The notes: generated from the sequence alone by a model not told the origin. DNA of 64,000 nucleotides from Ctena decussata (GCA_963989385.1 OZ022509.1:53584271-53648270); one strand, 5' to 3'. Shown: positions 24,859-36,420, counted from the stretch's first letter. Made by a program: numbers and translations.

Positions 24859-24908
<50 letters not shown>

Positions 24909-24912
24909 TAAA

Positions 24913-25939
24913 CTAGAAATTGTTTTTTTTTGAAACACTATGCCCCCAACCATATGCTTGCCACTATAGGTGTCAAACTTTAGAATGTCTAAGTCTGAAA
25001 AGGAGTCACCTAATCTTTACTAAAATATTAAACTCATCAAAAAACTACTATTATAACAAATAATTCAGCTTCCTAGATTAAGCAATTCAGAAGATGGAAA
25101 AATGCCAAATTCAAACAAGGGCTGTAACTCCATCAAAATTTTTACGGAATTCTCCCAAAAGTTAATCAGGTAATGTACGCTTCATATCTGATCAGTATAC
25201 GGACTATCAAGGCCATAACTGAAACACTTTTTGAGATATCTTGCTAACAAGACATCCATCTCATGTTTATGTAGGGGCATAACTCCAAAATGGGGCATAA
25301 CTTGGAAAAAAGATAATAAATGTCAGTTATTTTTCCATGAGAAATCCGTATAAAATTTCAAAACCCTATGCCCAATGGTTCTGGAACACAGTAGCTGCAA
25401 AAGTATTGAACATCAGAGGAAGTAACTCCATTATTGATGAATGCAGCATTACCTAACCTGTACTAAAGTATTTAACTCATAAAGAGCTACTACTATACCA
25501 AAAATCTGCTTCCTAGCTTAAGCGGTTCAAAAGTTGGAAAAATGCCAAATTCAAACAAGGGCCATAACTCCATCAATATTTTACGGAATTCTCCCAAAAA
25601 GCAATCAGGTAATCTACTCCTCATACTCAGTCAGTGTACCAAATATCAAGGCCATAGCTCAAATACTTTTTGACATATCTTGCTAACAAGATAGCCATCT
25701 CATTTTTCTAAAAGGGGCATAACTCCAAAACGGGACATAATTTGAAAAAGAAAAAAAATATGTGTCACCTATTTTTCCATGAGGAATCCATATATGAAAT
25801 TTCAAGACCCTAGCTAACAGGGTTCCAAAGTTACAGCAAGCATGAAAAAGTGTGACGCACGGACGGACGGACGGACGGACGGACGGACAAACCAAAAGCA
25901 ATATGCCCCACCAACTTTTTCAAAGTTGGGGGCATAATG
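24913..25939. mobile_element. Tandem-cored non-autonomous element ending in a hairpin
   Basis: Two diverged direct copies of about 450-480 bp, each with GGAAAAATGCCAAATTCAAA and AGGGNCATAACTCCA. They are followed by a (GGAC)n run at 25860-25886 and a terminal hairpin (CCAACTTTTTCAAAGTTGG). The start carries ATGCCCCCAACCATATG and the end GGGGGCATAATG, forming a short inverted terminus. The layout resembles bivalve elements described as pearl/HINE-like. That name comes from memory and was not searched. Confidence 0.65.
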
Positions 25940-26029
25940 AACAGCAATTGACTTCGCAATACCAGTCGTTTCACTCAACGTTTCTATCTCGTTTAACGCT
26001 GTCTGTGACGGTATGTACCAACCCTCAAT

Positions 26030-26225
26030 ACGCCAAAAAGCAGACGACAAAATTTACGTCTGCAGAAATTAAAAAAATGCCTTGTCCAAGACATTTCATA
26101 TTGAGAATTCAAAGACTAGAGGGCAAACAGTGTAGATCTAGATGAGGCGGCTCATGATGAGCCGCCTCATCAAAATCTGCACTGGTTGCAAATTCTTCCA
26201 TTTTCATCACTGGCGCTTTAAGTGC
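26030..26225. mobile_element. MITE family B, copy 4
   Basis: Starts CGCCAAAAAGCAGACGACAA and has the perfect dyad centre GAGGCGGCTCATGATGAGCC. It ends near TGGCGCTTTAAGTGCTAA. It begins about 90 bp after the hairpin end of the preceding element. Confidence 0.75.
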
Positions 26226-26469
26226 TAAGAGGAAAGTAATCATTGTTGTTAAAGTTTATCCTTACGTCAGTATGTTGAAATGTCCCAAAATGTTAAATGT
26301 ACTATAAAATGCAACATGTTTATAAAATGTACATACTTGTTATAAACTTATTTGGAGATTTTTCTACAGTACGACTCTTTGTTATGTTTCATTTCAGTCC
26401 AATCTTATCCATCTTAACGTTTTATTAATGATGATACTTGTTTCAACGTCCATGCAACGCCCTGACCTA

Positions 26470-26660
26470 GGGCCCAGTTGTTCAAAACTAACAACGTCGT
26501 TAGTTAATAAGACGTTAAAATATCAAATGTTATAAAAGCTTCTCACATATTTTCAACAAAAAAATATCAGTGTATTTGGCTATAAAGTCTTAACACACTT
26601 AACCAGTTGACCTTTTAAAGAGCTCGTTAGGCTAACGATGCTTTGAGCAATCGGGCCCAG
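26470..26660. mobile_element. MITE with GGGCCCAGTTGTTCAAAAC terminus, complete copy
   Basis: Left end GGGCCCAGTTGTTCAAAACT, then AACGACGTCGTTAG. Right end GATGCTTTGAGCAATCGGGC. About 190 bp long and non-coding. Confidence 0.7.
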
Positions 26661-27324
26661 ATCTTTAAGTGTTTGCTTCGAAATTAAGAGATAAAGGTTT
26701 CCCATAGCCTTGTAGCCGAAGCCGAAGGGCAGTGGGTGTTCAGGTCTCATCATAACTAGGTCACAGTATATGGAAGACGAAGTTCAGCCCTTTTTAATGA
26801 CTGATTCTATCAGTCATTCAATGCTGTCATAAGCGTATTTTGGAAAGTGGCTTTCACAGCTGTGTTCTTCCGCTCAGAAATGAAGTGATCGTAAGGTCAT
26901 TTCGCTAAAAAACGTCTGGAATTGAAAATAAGTTTTGTATGAAGTTAAATGAGAATTTATATAACGTATTCTTGTGCAGGTATAATTATTTAAGTGCTTT
27001 TGTAAAATAAGAAGTATCCAACTAATGACATCAGCGGTCAAAAAATATAACGAATACAAACTGAATATTAAAAATCAATCCGCCAATTACCGTATAAGCC
27101 CCCTCTTCAAGCGCCCCTTATATTTGATCAAGTAAATAAATCAGTTGCCGCTGAAAAAAAAACTGTTTTACATTTGTAAACTTGCCTGAACAAGTATTTC
27201 GAGCACGGCAATCATTGCAGAGAATGTAATGTAAAAGAAATTCTGTAGGTTTATCCACTTATCTCGCAAGTGATATACTGGACATCATACGGTAATTGTG
27301 TGTTTATCGGTGGCTATTTATGGA

Positions 27325-28555
27325 ATTCTATTCTATTCTATCCCATAACCTTACTAGGTCGTTGGGGCACCACAGCTGACTTCAAAACAATCCCTTTCTA
27401 CCTTGTCATGTCTTCAGCTGCCCTAGTTGAGCTGGCAAAATCCATTCCAGTCCACTCCTTGATATTGTCTTCCCACCTCTTCTTCTGTCTACATCTTCTT
27501 CTTTTTCCTTTCACTGTGCCCTGAAGAATTGTCTTTGCTAAACCAGAAGACCTTGAGACGTGGCCAAACCACCTTAGTTTCCGTTTCTTGACCAGCGTCA
27601 GGAGTTCATCATATTCTCCAATGGCTGCTTGGATCTTCCTGCGAACCTCCTCATTGGTTATATGGTCCTTGTACGAAATGTTCAGTAAGCTTCGGTAGCA
27701 TCTCATCTCAAAGGCCTGCGTTCTTTTCTCTAACTCTGCTGTCAAGGTCCATGATTCACAGGCATACAGAAATATGGAAATGACAAGGGAGCGCATAAGC
27801 GTCACCTTTGATCCAAGAGATATGTTGTTATCTCTCCAAATTGGTTTCAGCTTGGCAAGAGCTGAAGTGGCTTGTGCTATCCTTGAGAGAACCTCCTGTT
27901 TTGAGCCATCATCTGAGACAACTGCTCCAAGGTATTTGAAGCTGCTTACAGTACCCAGCTTCTGCCCCTTTACCTTGATCTCCCTCTGGATGCCATCTGC
28001 GCTGTTTGTCATCAGTTTGGTCTTCTCAGCACTGATCTCCATCTTATACCTTGTGCAGGTCTGGTCGAGACTTTCAACTAGAGCTTCTAGTTCCTGCTCT
28101 TCCTCAGCAAGAGCGTCTATGTCATCGGCAAACCGCAGGTTGGTAATATTTCTGCCGCCTATGCTAACCTTTCCGTCATGTTCTTCCAGAGCATCGGACA
28201 TGATCCGTTCGAGAAAAATGTTGAAGAGGGTGGGTGACAGAAGACATCCTTGTCTTACTCCAACTGTTGTTATGAACCATTCTCCTGTGCTGCCATTTAT
28301 CAGGACTGCACTTGTAGCCTTGTCGTATAGCTGCTCAATGGTGCGAACTAGGTTTGCATTGATATTGTACTTCCTCATGGTGGCCCATAAGGCTGCATGC
28401 CATACCCTGTCAAAGGCTTTTTTGAAATCAATGAAGACATGGTACAGATTCTGCTGATGTTGGAGATACTTTCCACACAGGATTCTAAGGTTGAAGATCT
28501 GTTCTGTGGTGCTCCTTCCTGCTCGGAACCTGCCATACTTATGGAATTGCCATAT
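27325..28555 (-). pseudogene. 5'-truncated non-LTR retrotransposon reverse transcriptase
   Basis: A long frame (28564 to 27398) covers most of a reverse transcriptase. It shows FRAGRSTTEQIF at the start, FIDFKKAFDRVWH (palm Asp), GVRQGCLLSPTLFNIFLE, the catalytic LRFADDIDAL box, and FKYLGAVVSDDGS near the thumb. The C-terminus has YACESWT, LRWFGHVSR and RQKKRWEDNI. The frame stops at a TAG after MTR. In-frame codons continue past it (KGIVLKSAVVPQRPSK), so this looks like a nonsense mutation, perhaps of a Trp codon. There is no endonuclease domain, and the first residues do not belong to the family. The copy is therefore truncated at about 28540. The 3' end runs into ATAGA repeats near 27325-27345, as in RTE-type tails. 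Clade not certain. Confidence 0.9.
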
Positions 28556-28823
28556 TTTAAACATTAGAGTAGACTTCCTCGTGGTCCATAGGTTATGCGA
28601 AATACCGAAAACAGTAACCGTTGTCAGAATTCAAATATTACTTGTGTACAAGAGATAGAATTTTTGCAGGTGCATTAAGTGATTTGCGCTAAATGACTTA
28701 TTCACATTAATGGAGCTGGACCATTAACAACAGGACTGAAGTTTGAAATTAGTTTGAGCCGATGTAGCATGACTTTATTCTGATAGAATCAGTCATTTCA
28801 GGGCCATTGGCCCTTTGATTATA

Positions 28824-29011
28824 AATGGATGGATCACTTGCGATTTTTCGTCCTTTTCAACAGTATTTCAGTCATATCAGGACGATGGTAGGGTGATAAT
28901 GAAAGACTGTGTGCAGTGGAACCCCGATTACGGTAGGAAAGATTTTCGTCTCAAGCGGGGGTCCGTTGGATCTGTAGGCCAGCGCTTAATACCCCACTGA
29001 GCTACCGGGGC
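28824..29011 (-). mobile_element. tRNA-derived SINE, family 1, copy 3
   Basis: On the minus strand it has GAGCCCCGGTAGCTCAGT (A-box region), a damaged B-box, a body containing CGTAATCGGGGTTCCA and CCATCGTCCTGATATGACTG, and a tail with GGACGAAAAATCG. It is about 250 bp upstream, in the element's own orientation, of the truncated reverse transcriptase. The two are unrelated by sequence. Confidence 0.75.
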
Positions 29012-29019
29012 TCACCATC

Positions 29020-31060
29020 TATCCCTCCTTAAACTTCCCTTATTCGAAAAGGTACCTATTTACTGCTGGGTTGACACTTAGTTATTCAGTCGCTGGTTAG
29101 CCCTCATTCTCAACTCTAAGAACTCGACTATGATGCTTCGAGAACATGCGCGGGCAGTGAAGACTCAGACCAGCTTGCGCATCCGCACAGTTTGATCGAG
29201 CATTAACAGCCTATGTCTTCAAGGTAAGTGGTGAAGACAAATCTGCCTGCTGCGAGTGAAGGTTGCCAGTTACTTTCATGAACTATGAATCCAACAGTGA
29301 ACACTCTGGTCAGACTGCAAGTATAATCTGGCTGATCTCAGATGTTTTAATGTGTACACTACCATGTCTTTTCTGCCATTTTTATAAAAGGGACAATTAG
29401 TTTGACTTTCTTTCTACGTCGTTGGACGTCGTTGCCATTATAAAATGAGCGATCTAGTTTTAGGAAAAAACTTTGCTCTTTTTTTAAGCAAATTCTGTCC
29501 TGTATGATTTCGCCCATATTCAGAAAAGGGGAGGAAAGGGGGCAAAAGTGAAAATGGCAAAGTTGCTTAATTCCCATGAAATTATGCTAGTTATCTGAAG
29601 ACCCTGGTGCGATACTTATCTGAAAAGCCCGGTCCATCACTGAACAGACTCGAATGCGAGAAACATTTGAGAGAAGTAGCGGCAACAGTGGCTTGAAATC
29701 TGAAAAAAAGACTTAACTCATCCACATTGCCTTTTCCAACCCAAAGTATTCTCTTTGCACATTTACACATTTTTAAAGTGGATCAGCCAGTCCAACAATG
29801 CCGTTTTGAACGCTTCTTTAGATATACAGCTACGCGACTTGAAAAAACAATCGCGCTAGTAACACTTGACGGGGATTCAGCCAAAAGTCACATGGAAAGG
29901 GTCTGGCAGTATTTGTTTATGTTTCAAAGATAGCACATTTAGCTATACGGACATTCTACCTTGTGGTCCTCGTTACCATACAAGACTTTATACCAAACAA
30001 AATTTAATGACAAGTAAAGCAGACTACATGAATATACACCTAGCTACAATAATTAGCATCAAACATTGTTCTAAATGACCTACCAGCTCTTGAAACACAT
30101 GACTAGTGCAGCTTTGGCACCTTTCCACTGGGCACACAACACCGGCAAATCAACATTGAACCTACCAGCTCTTGAAACACTGACTAGTCCAGCTTTGGCA
30201 CCTTTCAACTGGGCACACAACACCAAATCAACATTGAATCAATATTGATTCAACATCATGACTGAATCAACGTCGAGTCAATGTTAATTCAACGTTGAGT
30301 GCATGCTGGGAATTATTTGTTAAGGGGTAAAAAACACTAGGTATACATGTACCGTACATATTTTAAGAGCCACAAGTATGAACTCAAAGGGCTGGGGGCC
30401 CACCAACTCAAAGGGCTGGGGGACCCACCCAGTGCAAGCCTTCTCCAGTCTATTTTTTTTTCTTTTATTTTAAGATTTGCATACTGGCACATTCCAACAG
30501 GGACTGGCGTTTGTAGAGCATTGTGACCAATATTTCAGTACCTAGTGAATTTGCCTGATAATTTCAGCACTGTTTAATTTGATTGCACCATACCATTTTT
30601 AAACTGGATTCTGACGTGAGCTCTATAGGACACCGTGATCATCTCGCTTTGAAAAAGATGGCGTACAACAAGAACAGTATCCTTTCCTTTTAGCTCTACT
30701 GTTATTTTTCCAGCTTCAAGTTGAATGGGTACACTTCCAGGGGTAACAACTCTTCAATTTTCATTTTGCCTTCCGGGTCAATTAGGGGACAACTCTTAAA
30801 GAAAAGAATTTGCTCCCATAGGAGCAAATTCTTTCCTTCCAGAGCAGGCCTCATTTTAGAAGGACTTCTGCGTCTGAAGAAGTAAACTGGAAGTCAAAAA
30901 AAATTGTCTCCCTTTGAAAAAATGGCGGAAAAACATGGAACAGTATCTACACACCCTCAGTACACCCCAGCAATCATTTTGTTTACTGGAAAGAAAACAT
31001 ACCACACATTCACCACATATTTGGCACTAAGGAATCTTTTATATAGACTTCTAGCTAAAA
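29020..31060. other. Intergenic with tandem and fold-back repeats
   Basis: Contains an 85-bp direct duplication at about 30080-30250 (ACCTACCAGCTCTTGAAACA). It is followed by TTGATTCAAC-type inverted motifs. A 25-bp duplication near 30380-30425 has AACTCAAAGGGCTGGGGG. Fold-back copies at 29360-29585 and 30725-30950 share the GAGCAAATTC-type centre. No gene was recognised. Confidence 0.5.
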
Positions 31061-31069
31061 GGTCCTAGA

Positions 31070-31190
31070 CCCGATTTCACGTCACAATTATAACTCAGAT
31101 TAACCAGTCCGTGGTCTATTTTACCGTAACGGTAAAATAGACCATGGACTAGTTGAGTTTTAACTTTGACGTGAAATCGGGCCTGCTTGT
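31070..31190. mobile_element. Short fold-back element with CCCGATTTCACGTCA ends
   Basis: Ends GACCCGATTTCACGTCA and TGACGTGAAATCGGGCC are inverted copies. The centre GTCTATTTTACCGTAACGG faces its complement. About 110 bp, non-coding. Confidence 0.75.
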
Positions 31191-31266
31191 TAATACGAAT
31201 GTTGTATCAACAACCTTTGAAAAATATTTCCATAAGCTTTAAAGCACACTTTCCAAATACCTAGGA

Positions 31267-31577
31267 TTAATATGACCATTTCTGGTCTGAAACGTCAAAT
31301 TCTCTGTGAACGAGCAGCACATGCCTATTTAATGAACTTTTCTGTGTAAACGTTTTGCTGCACAAGGTACAACCGTAAGGACGACTTCCGGTATGGGTTC
31401 TGTAATGTGTATACAAATAGGCTTTTCTGGCAAATGCCTTGTTACAAATGTCGCAGGCGAACTTCTTCTCTCCTTGTTCACGCTGAACAAATTCCTCAAA
31501 TTTACTGTCAAACCGTGCTGGTTTTGTTGGGACAGTAAGGTGCTGTGAGGAGCCCCTGTCTCTGGTACGGAGCATGC
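31267..31577 (-). CDS. Zinc-finger protein, terminal exon with two C2H2 fingers
   Basis: On the minus strand the acceptor TTCATTTCAG precedes an exon that enters with two bases of a codon (phase 1). It runs to a TAA stop at 31267-31269. It encodes about 35 linker residues, then two fingers. Finger 1 has CDIC, FARKAYLYTH and H. It is joined by TGSRPYG, a near-TGEKPY linker, to finger 2: CTLC, FTQKSSLNRH and H. A short tail follows. Two fingers in a last exon is typical of BTB/ZF-type loci where terminal exons are alternatives. No BTB domain or upstream exon was found here. A DNA-binding role is inferred from the fingers only. Confidence 0.82.
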
Positions 31578-31614
31578 CTGAAATGAAATTATGACTGAAA
31601 GCGGTTGTTCAATG

Positions 31615-31805
31615 TTAATAAACCTTAAAGTGCCAAAATTCTGCATGCAAAATTTAAAAAGATCATCCGAACTATACCATCTGCAAAATTCAAAGACTAG
31701 AGGATAAAAATGTAGATCCAAATGAGGTGGCTCATCATCAGCCGCCTCATTTGGATCTACGCTGTTTGCAAATTTGATTATTTTCATTTTTGGTGCTTTA
31801 AGTAT
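31615..31805. mobile_element. MITE family B, copy 5
   Basis: ATCCAAATGAGGTGGCTCAT faces ATCAGCCGCCTCATTTGGAT, with GCTGTTTGCAAATTTG beyond. It lies directly upstream of the acceptor of the two-finger exon, within about 60 bp. Confidence 0.7.
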
Positions 31806-32730
31806 TAAAGTGAATACACTTTCAGGGGAAGCAACTCTACCATTTTCATTTTGTCTCAATTTTCAATGGGTGCCAGCTCTTGAAGAAACAAATTTACTCC
31901 CCTCCACTAAGAGCAATTTCTTTTCTTTAAGAGTATATCAGGCAATTCTAATATAATGCTACAACATATGTATTATGTGACATCATGCTTTATATACGGA
32001 GGTTCGTGCATCGGAGAAGGATAAATAACATAAGTAAAATCCATCATCCAGTTTCAATAAAATCTTAACTGATTTATTTTAATTCCTGCAATGAACAATA
32101 AACGCAACTACAGAAATTCAATATTTACATGGAAATAAAGAACAAAATTCGTGAAACTAAAGAAGAACAAAAGAGTAATTACAAAACATAAAATAATATC
32201 ATGACTAAATTTTCTAACATCCAAAGGGCTAAACACGAAACTGAATTTGCAACAGTGTAAATACAGATAAGATGGTGATAATAAGTACAGGCCTCATACT
32301 GACAAAGCCTTTCCAAGCCTGAAATGCCTGCTTTCGCAGCCTAAAATAGCCCTTTTTAAGCAGAAAAAACACTGAAAACTTACAAATCAAAGCCTGAAAT
32401 CAAGTAAAATTCAAGAAATGAAAGCCTGAAATCCTGCAGAAGCCTGAAAAGTATGAGGCCTGTAAGTAACCTGATCTGGATCTACACTGCTTGCCCGCTG
32501 ACAATTGAATTCTCACTATGATACATCAACGGGCTCCAACATACATGATATACGTAACATTTCCAAATCTGACTCCCTTTCGCACAATTTAAGAACGCAT
32601 CAAGATATACGATTCAATTTAGAACATTTAAATCAACATATCAATTCATTCTATCTGCAAAGTGTACCAGCATATTATGTGCCACAAAGTTATGCTTCAA
32701 AGCAAACACTTCTATCACTGTGCTACCTGA
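31805..32730. other. Repeat remnants, no gene recognised
   Basis: A fold-back copy (31805-31950) with a CACTTTCAGGGGAAGCAACT terminus, then AT-rich DNA. Around 32295-32460 there is a short cluster of repeated AAGCCTGAAAT motifs. Confidence 0.45.
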
Positions 32731-32733
32731 AAT

Positions 32734-32964
32734 GAGCCACTACACGACAAAACCAACAAAAATGCAAGTGTACCACACGAAGACTCAGATTAGCCTGGCC
32801 CAGTCGGATAAGCGTTTTCGCTGTCTGCATGGAGGTAGCTTAGACCCTGAGCTGCCATGTAAGCACACGGCGAAGATTCAGATCAGACTCGGCAGATGCC
32901 TAGGCTGATATGAGTCTTTGCTGGTCGAACATGCCACTTTGTTTGTTTTGTCGTGTCGCGGCTC
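32734..32964. mobile_element. MITE family A, copy 3
   Basis: Starts GAGCCACTACACGACAAAAC and ends TTTTGTCGTGTCGCGGCTC. Inside are GAAGACTCAGATTAGCCTGG and its inverted partner. The arms have diverged compared with 10674-10850. Confidence 0.75.
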
Positions 32965-33733
32965 AAAAGGATTTTTCCAGTATACATTCTTAAATCAAAT
33001 CCAACATACATAACTCACTTACATTCTAAAATGCCCAATACATGTAAATCTGTTATGCATATTTTTAACACAAACAATTTATCTTGCGCAATTTAAGGTA
33101 ATTGGATATACTCTCAGGGGAAGCAACCTTTCTATTTTTATTTTCATTTTAATCTCCCTCTTCAAGGAATTTAACTCTCAAAAGAAAATGGGAACAGCTT
33201 TTGTTAATTCATACTTTCTTCCCTGGACCATGTAGCCCTATTTCAATAAGGTCTACTCTTAAACACAGGACTTCTCTGCCGGGGGGTCTGGTTCCCAGCA
33301 AATAACAATGTTACCTGTTTAGGTAAAGGAGAGAAAATTTAGTCAACCAATCAGTGGGGCAGAATTAACAGTTATGATGATTTTATTGGCTGATTGGAGG
33401 TGTTGACATTATGAGATCAAGAGACAGAATGACACTGTGTTCAGGTAAGTTCAGTTCAATTCTCCTAACGACGTTCCCCAAGTGGCTCAGCGGTACGTAA
33501 CCATAGTTGCACGCACTTGGTGCCGTGTGTCCATCCAATGTCGTTCAGTCTGTAATTATTCCGTCAGGCAGCCCTGTCCAACCAGATTTTATGCATAGAT
33601 GTTTACCTGCCTCGGCTTCAAGTGAAACAGGGCCCGGAAAAGGAGGCGCGCGCCACATGAAAGCCACCCCAGTGGATCAATGACACTGTGGAAGTTAATC
33701 CTCTTTATATAGTCCAATCTCTGTCTTTAAAAA

Positions 33734-35800
33734 ACAAGAGGGCCATGATGGCCCTGGATCGCTCACCTGAGTATCCTGTGAACTTAACCTCAGAGACACC
33801 CATATGACCAATAGACAGAGTTTCACAAAGATTAAATGGAAAATGAACCCTTTATTGTGTACCTAAGGTTTTTATAATATTTAACCTAATGACCTAGATT
33901 TTGACCCCACATGACCCAGTTTCAAACCTGGTCTAGATTTCTTAGATATGAACATTCTGACAAAGTTATCAAAACTGTGCCCTCTAAAGTGTACACAATG
34001 TTTTTCTAAGGTTTAACCTAGTGACCTACTTTTTGACCCAACATGACCAAGTTGCACCTTTGGTCCAGATTTGTTGGAGACAAACATTCTGACAAAGTCT
34101 CATGAAGATTAGAACAAAACTGTGCCCTCTAAAGCGTTCACACTGTTTTTCTAAGAACTGACCTAGTTTTTGACCTGACATGGCCCAGTTTCCAATCTGG
34201 TATAGATTTCATGAAAATAAATATTCTGACAATGTTTCTTGTAGATTGGATCATAACTGTGCCCTCTAGAATGTACACAAGGTTTTTCTATTATTTGACC
34301 TAGTGACCTAGTTTTTGACCCCACAAGACTCAGATTCAAATTTGGCCTAGATTTTATATAAATAAACATTCTGACAAAGTTTCATGAAGATTGGATCATA
34401 ACTGTGCCCTCTAGAGTGTGCACAAGGTCTTTCTGAGATTTGACCCAGTGACCTAGTTTTTGACCCCACATGACCCAGTGTCAAAGATGGTCTAGATTTC
34501 ATTTAGATAAACATTCTGACAAAGTTTCATGATGATTGGATCATAACTGTGCCCTCTGTGTCATTCTAAGATTTATTTCTATTTTTATCTCTGGTGGCCA
34601 TTTTGTTCAGCAGAGCGAAACCGTTTTACCAATTTTTGTTCAGGGCCATGAGTAAAATATTCTGTGATTTTATTTTTAAATCGAGCCACTGGCTTCAGAG
34701 ACGATGATGTTTAAAGCTTTTTTCTATTTTTAGCTCTGGCGGTCATATTGTTCAGCGGAGCGGAACCGTTTGAGCAATTTTGGTAGAGGGTCTCCTGAGG
34801 AACATTTCTGTGAAATTATTTCAAAATCTGCCCAGCAGTTTTGGAGGCGAAGTCGTTTAAAGGTTTTTCTATTTTTAGCTCTGGTGGCCATATTGTTCAG
34901 CGGAGCAGAACCGTTTGAGCAATTTTGGTACAGGGTCTCCTAAGGAACATTTCTGTGAAATTATTTCAAAATCTGCCCAGCAGTTTTGGAGGCGAAGTCG
35001 TTTAAAGGTTTTTCTATTTTTAGCTCTGGCGGCCATATTGTTCAGCGGAGCAGAACCGTTTGAGCAATTTTGGTAGAGAGTCTTATAAGGAACATTTCTG
35101 TGAAATTATTTCAAAATCTGCCCAGCAGTTTTGGAGGAGAAGTCGTTTAAAGGTTTTTCTATTTTTAGCTCTGGCGGCCATATTGTTCAGCGGAGCGGAA
35201 CCGTTTGAGCAATTTTGGTAGAGGGTCTCCTTAGGAACATTTCTGTGAAATTATTTCAAAATCTGCCCAGCAGTTTTGGAGGCGAAGTCGTTTAAAGGTT
35301 TTTCTATTTTTAGCTCTGGCGGCCATATTGTTCAGCGGAGCAGAACCGTTTGAGCAATTTTGGTAGAGAGTCTTATAAGGAACATTTCTGTGAAGTTATT
35401 TCAAAACCTGCCCAGCAGTCGTTTAAAGGTTTTTCTATTTTTAGCTCTGGCGGCCATATTGTTCAGCGGAGCGGAACCGTTTGAGCAATTTTGGTAGAGG
35501 GTCTCCTTAGGAACATTTCTGTGAAATTATTTCAAAATCTGCCCTGCAGTTTTGGAGGAGAAGTCGTTTAAAGGTTTTTCTATTTTTTGCTCTGGCGGCC
35601 AAATTGTTCAGCGGAGCGGAACCATTTGAGCAATTTTGGTAGAGAGTCCCCCAAGGAACGTTTCTGTGAAATTATTTCGAAATCTGTCCAGCAGTTTTGG
35701 AGAAGAAGTCGTTTAAAGCAAAAGTTGACGCCGGACGACGGACAAAGACCAATCACAATACCTCACCTTGAGCACTTCGTGCTCAGGGGAGCTAAAAATG
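33734..35800 (+). mobile_element. Tandem-cored non-autonomous element with Helitron-like 3' hairpin
   Basis: Starts near CAAGAGGGCCATGATGGCCC. A first array (about 33880-34560) has four units of about 135 bp with GACCTAGTTTTTGACC, AACATTCTGACAAAGTTTCA and ACTGTGCCCTCTA. A second array (34590-35715) has eight units of about 140 bp with TTTTTCTATTTTTAGCTCTG and GTTCAGCGGAGC...CCGTTTGAGCAA. After GACGCCGGACGACGGAC, the element ends with the hairpin GAGCAC-TTC-GTGCTC at 35770-35784, seven bases, then CTAA. A hairpin followed closely by CTRR is the classic Helitron 3' signature. No replicase is encoded. Confidence 0.75.
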
Positions 35801-35904
35801 CTCCTTTGAAGAGCTGACCCTCACTCAGAAGGCAGGCAAAAAAGGAATTGATATAGTTGCTTCCACTGAAATATTATCATATATATGAAAGTGCACCATA
35901 ACTG

Positions 35905-36133
35905 AACCGGGGACACGACTAAAGCAACAAAAAGGCATGTACGGCCAGCGAAGACTCAGATCAACCTGGACATCCGCTCAGTGTGATCAGAGTCTTTGCT
36001 GTCTACATGGAACTAGCTTAGAGCCTTACCTACCCTATAGTTGCACAGCAAAGACTCTGATCTGACTGAGCGGATGCCCAGGCTGACCTGGGTCTTTGCT
36101 GTGTGCACATGCCACTTTGTGGGTTTGTCGTGT
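35905..36133. mobile_element. MITE family A, copy 4, abutting a coding exon
   Basis: Arms AGCGAAGACTCAGATCAACC and GACCTGGGTCTTTGCTGTG, with ends ACACGACTAAAGCAAC and GTGGGTTTGTCGTGT. Its right end lies only a few bases past the stop codon of the zinc-finger exon at 36137-36420. Confidence 0.75.
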
Positions 36134-36136
36134 AAT

Positions 36137-36420
36137 TCACTTCCATTTAATTTTATAGTGCACCAACATATGTGCCTTCAAGTTATGTTTCAGAGCAAAG
36201 CATTTCTGACATTCTGAACACTGGTAAGGCTTTTCGCCTGTATGCATTCTCAGATGTTCTTTAAGTTTGGATTTAAATCCGAATTTCTTTCCACAAAACT
36301 GACAGGAAATTCCAGTATTGTCTTGGTGAACCTGAGGATTGGGCCAGTTGTCCAGTACGCTTTCTGCTTGGGTTGAACTCTTCCGGTGCCAGTCTCGGGA
36401 ATTTTCTGGAATCTGTATAC
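36137..36420 (-). CDS. Zinc-finger protein, second two-finger terminal exon
   Basis: On the minus strand the acceptor TTGCTTGTTATTCCAG precedes an exon entering in phase 1 and ending at a TGA stop (36137-36139). It encodes about 35 residues of linker, then two C2H2 fingers. Finger 1 has CQFC, FGFKSKLKEH and H, and is joined by a perfect TGEKPY linker to finger 2: CSEC, FALKHNLKAH and H. A short basic tail follows. Entry phase, exon size and two-finger layout match the exon at 31267-31577. The two may be alternative last exons of one gene or belong to duplicated genes. The frame extends upstream of the acceptor into the intron, but without domain content. Confidence 0.82.

Larger units (their letters stand above)
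18680..24900. other. Intergenic, fold-back rich, no gene recognised
   Basis: Holds MITE copies at 19138-19325, 19790-20015, 20105-20330, 22215-22465 and 23695-23935, plus a hairpin near 24050-24110 (TCAATCTGCACAAGTGTGCA). An (AAT)n microsatellite runs from about 24859 to 24905. The remaining frames are short and lack domains or good splice borders. Confidence 0.5.

Noticed and set aside
24859..25939. Possible CRISPR-like direct repeats
   Set aside because: Repeat units are long, diverged and not separated by uniform spacers. The context is a eukaryotic tandem-cored element.
27774..28457. 227-codon plus-strand open frame
   Set aside because: It is the antisense shadow of the reverse transcriptase and has no domain of its own.
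31329..31859. 176-codon minus-strand frame overlapping the zinc-finger exon
   Set aside because: It is a different frame from the two-finger coding frame and runs through the acceptor into a MITE.
35587..35817. 76-codon frame across the end of the hairpin-ended element
   Set aside because: It arises from the tandem core and the 3' hairpin, with no protein similarity recognised.
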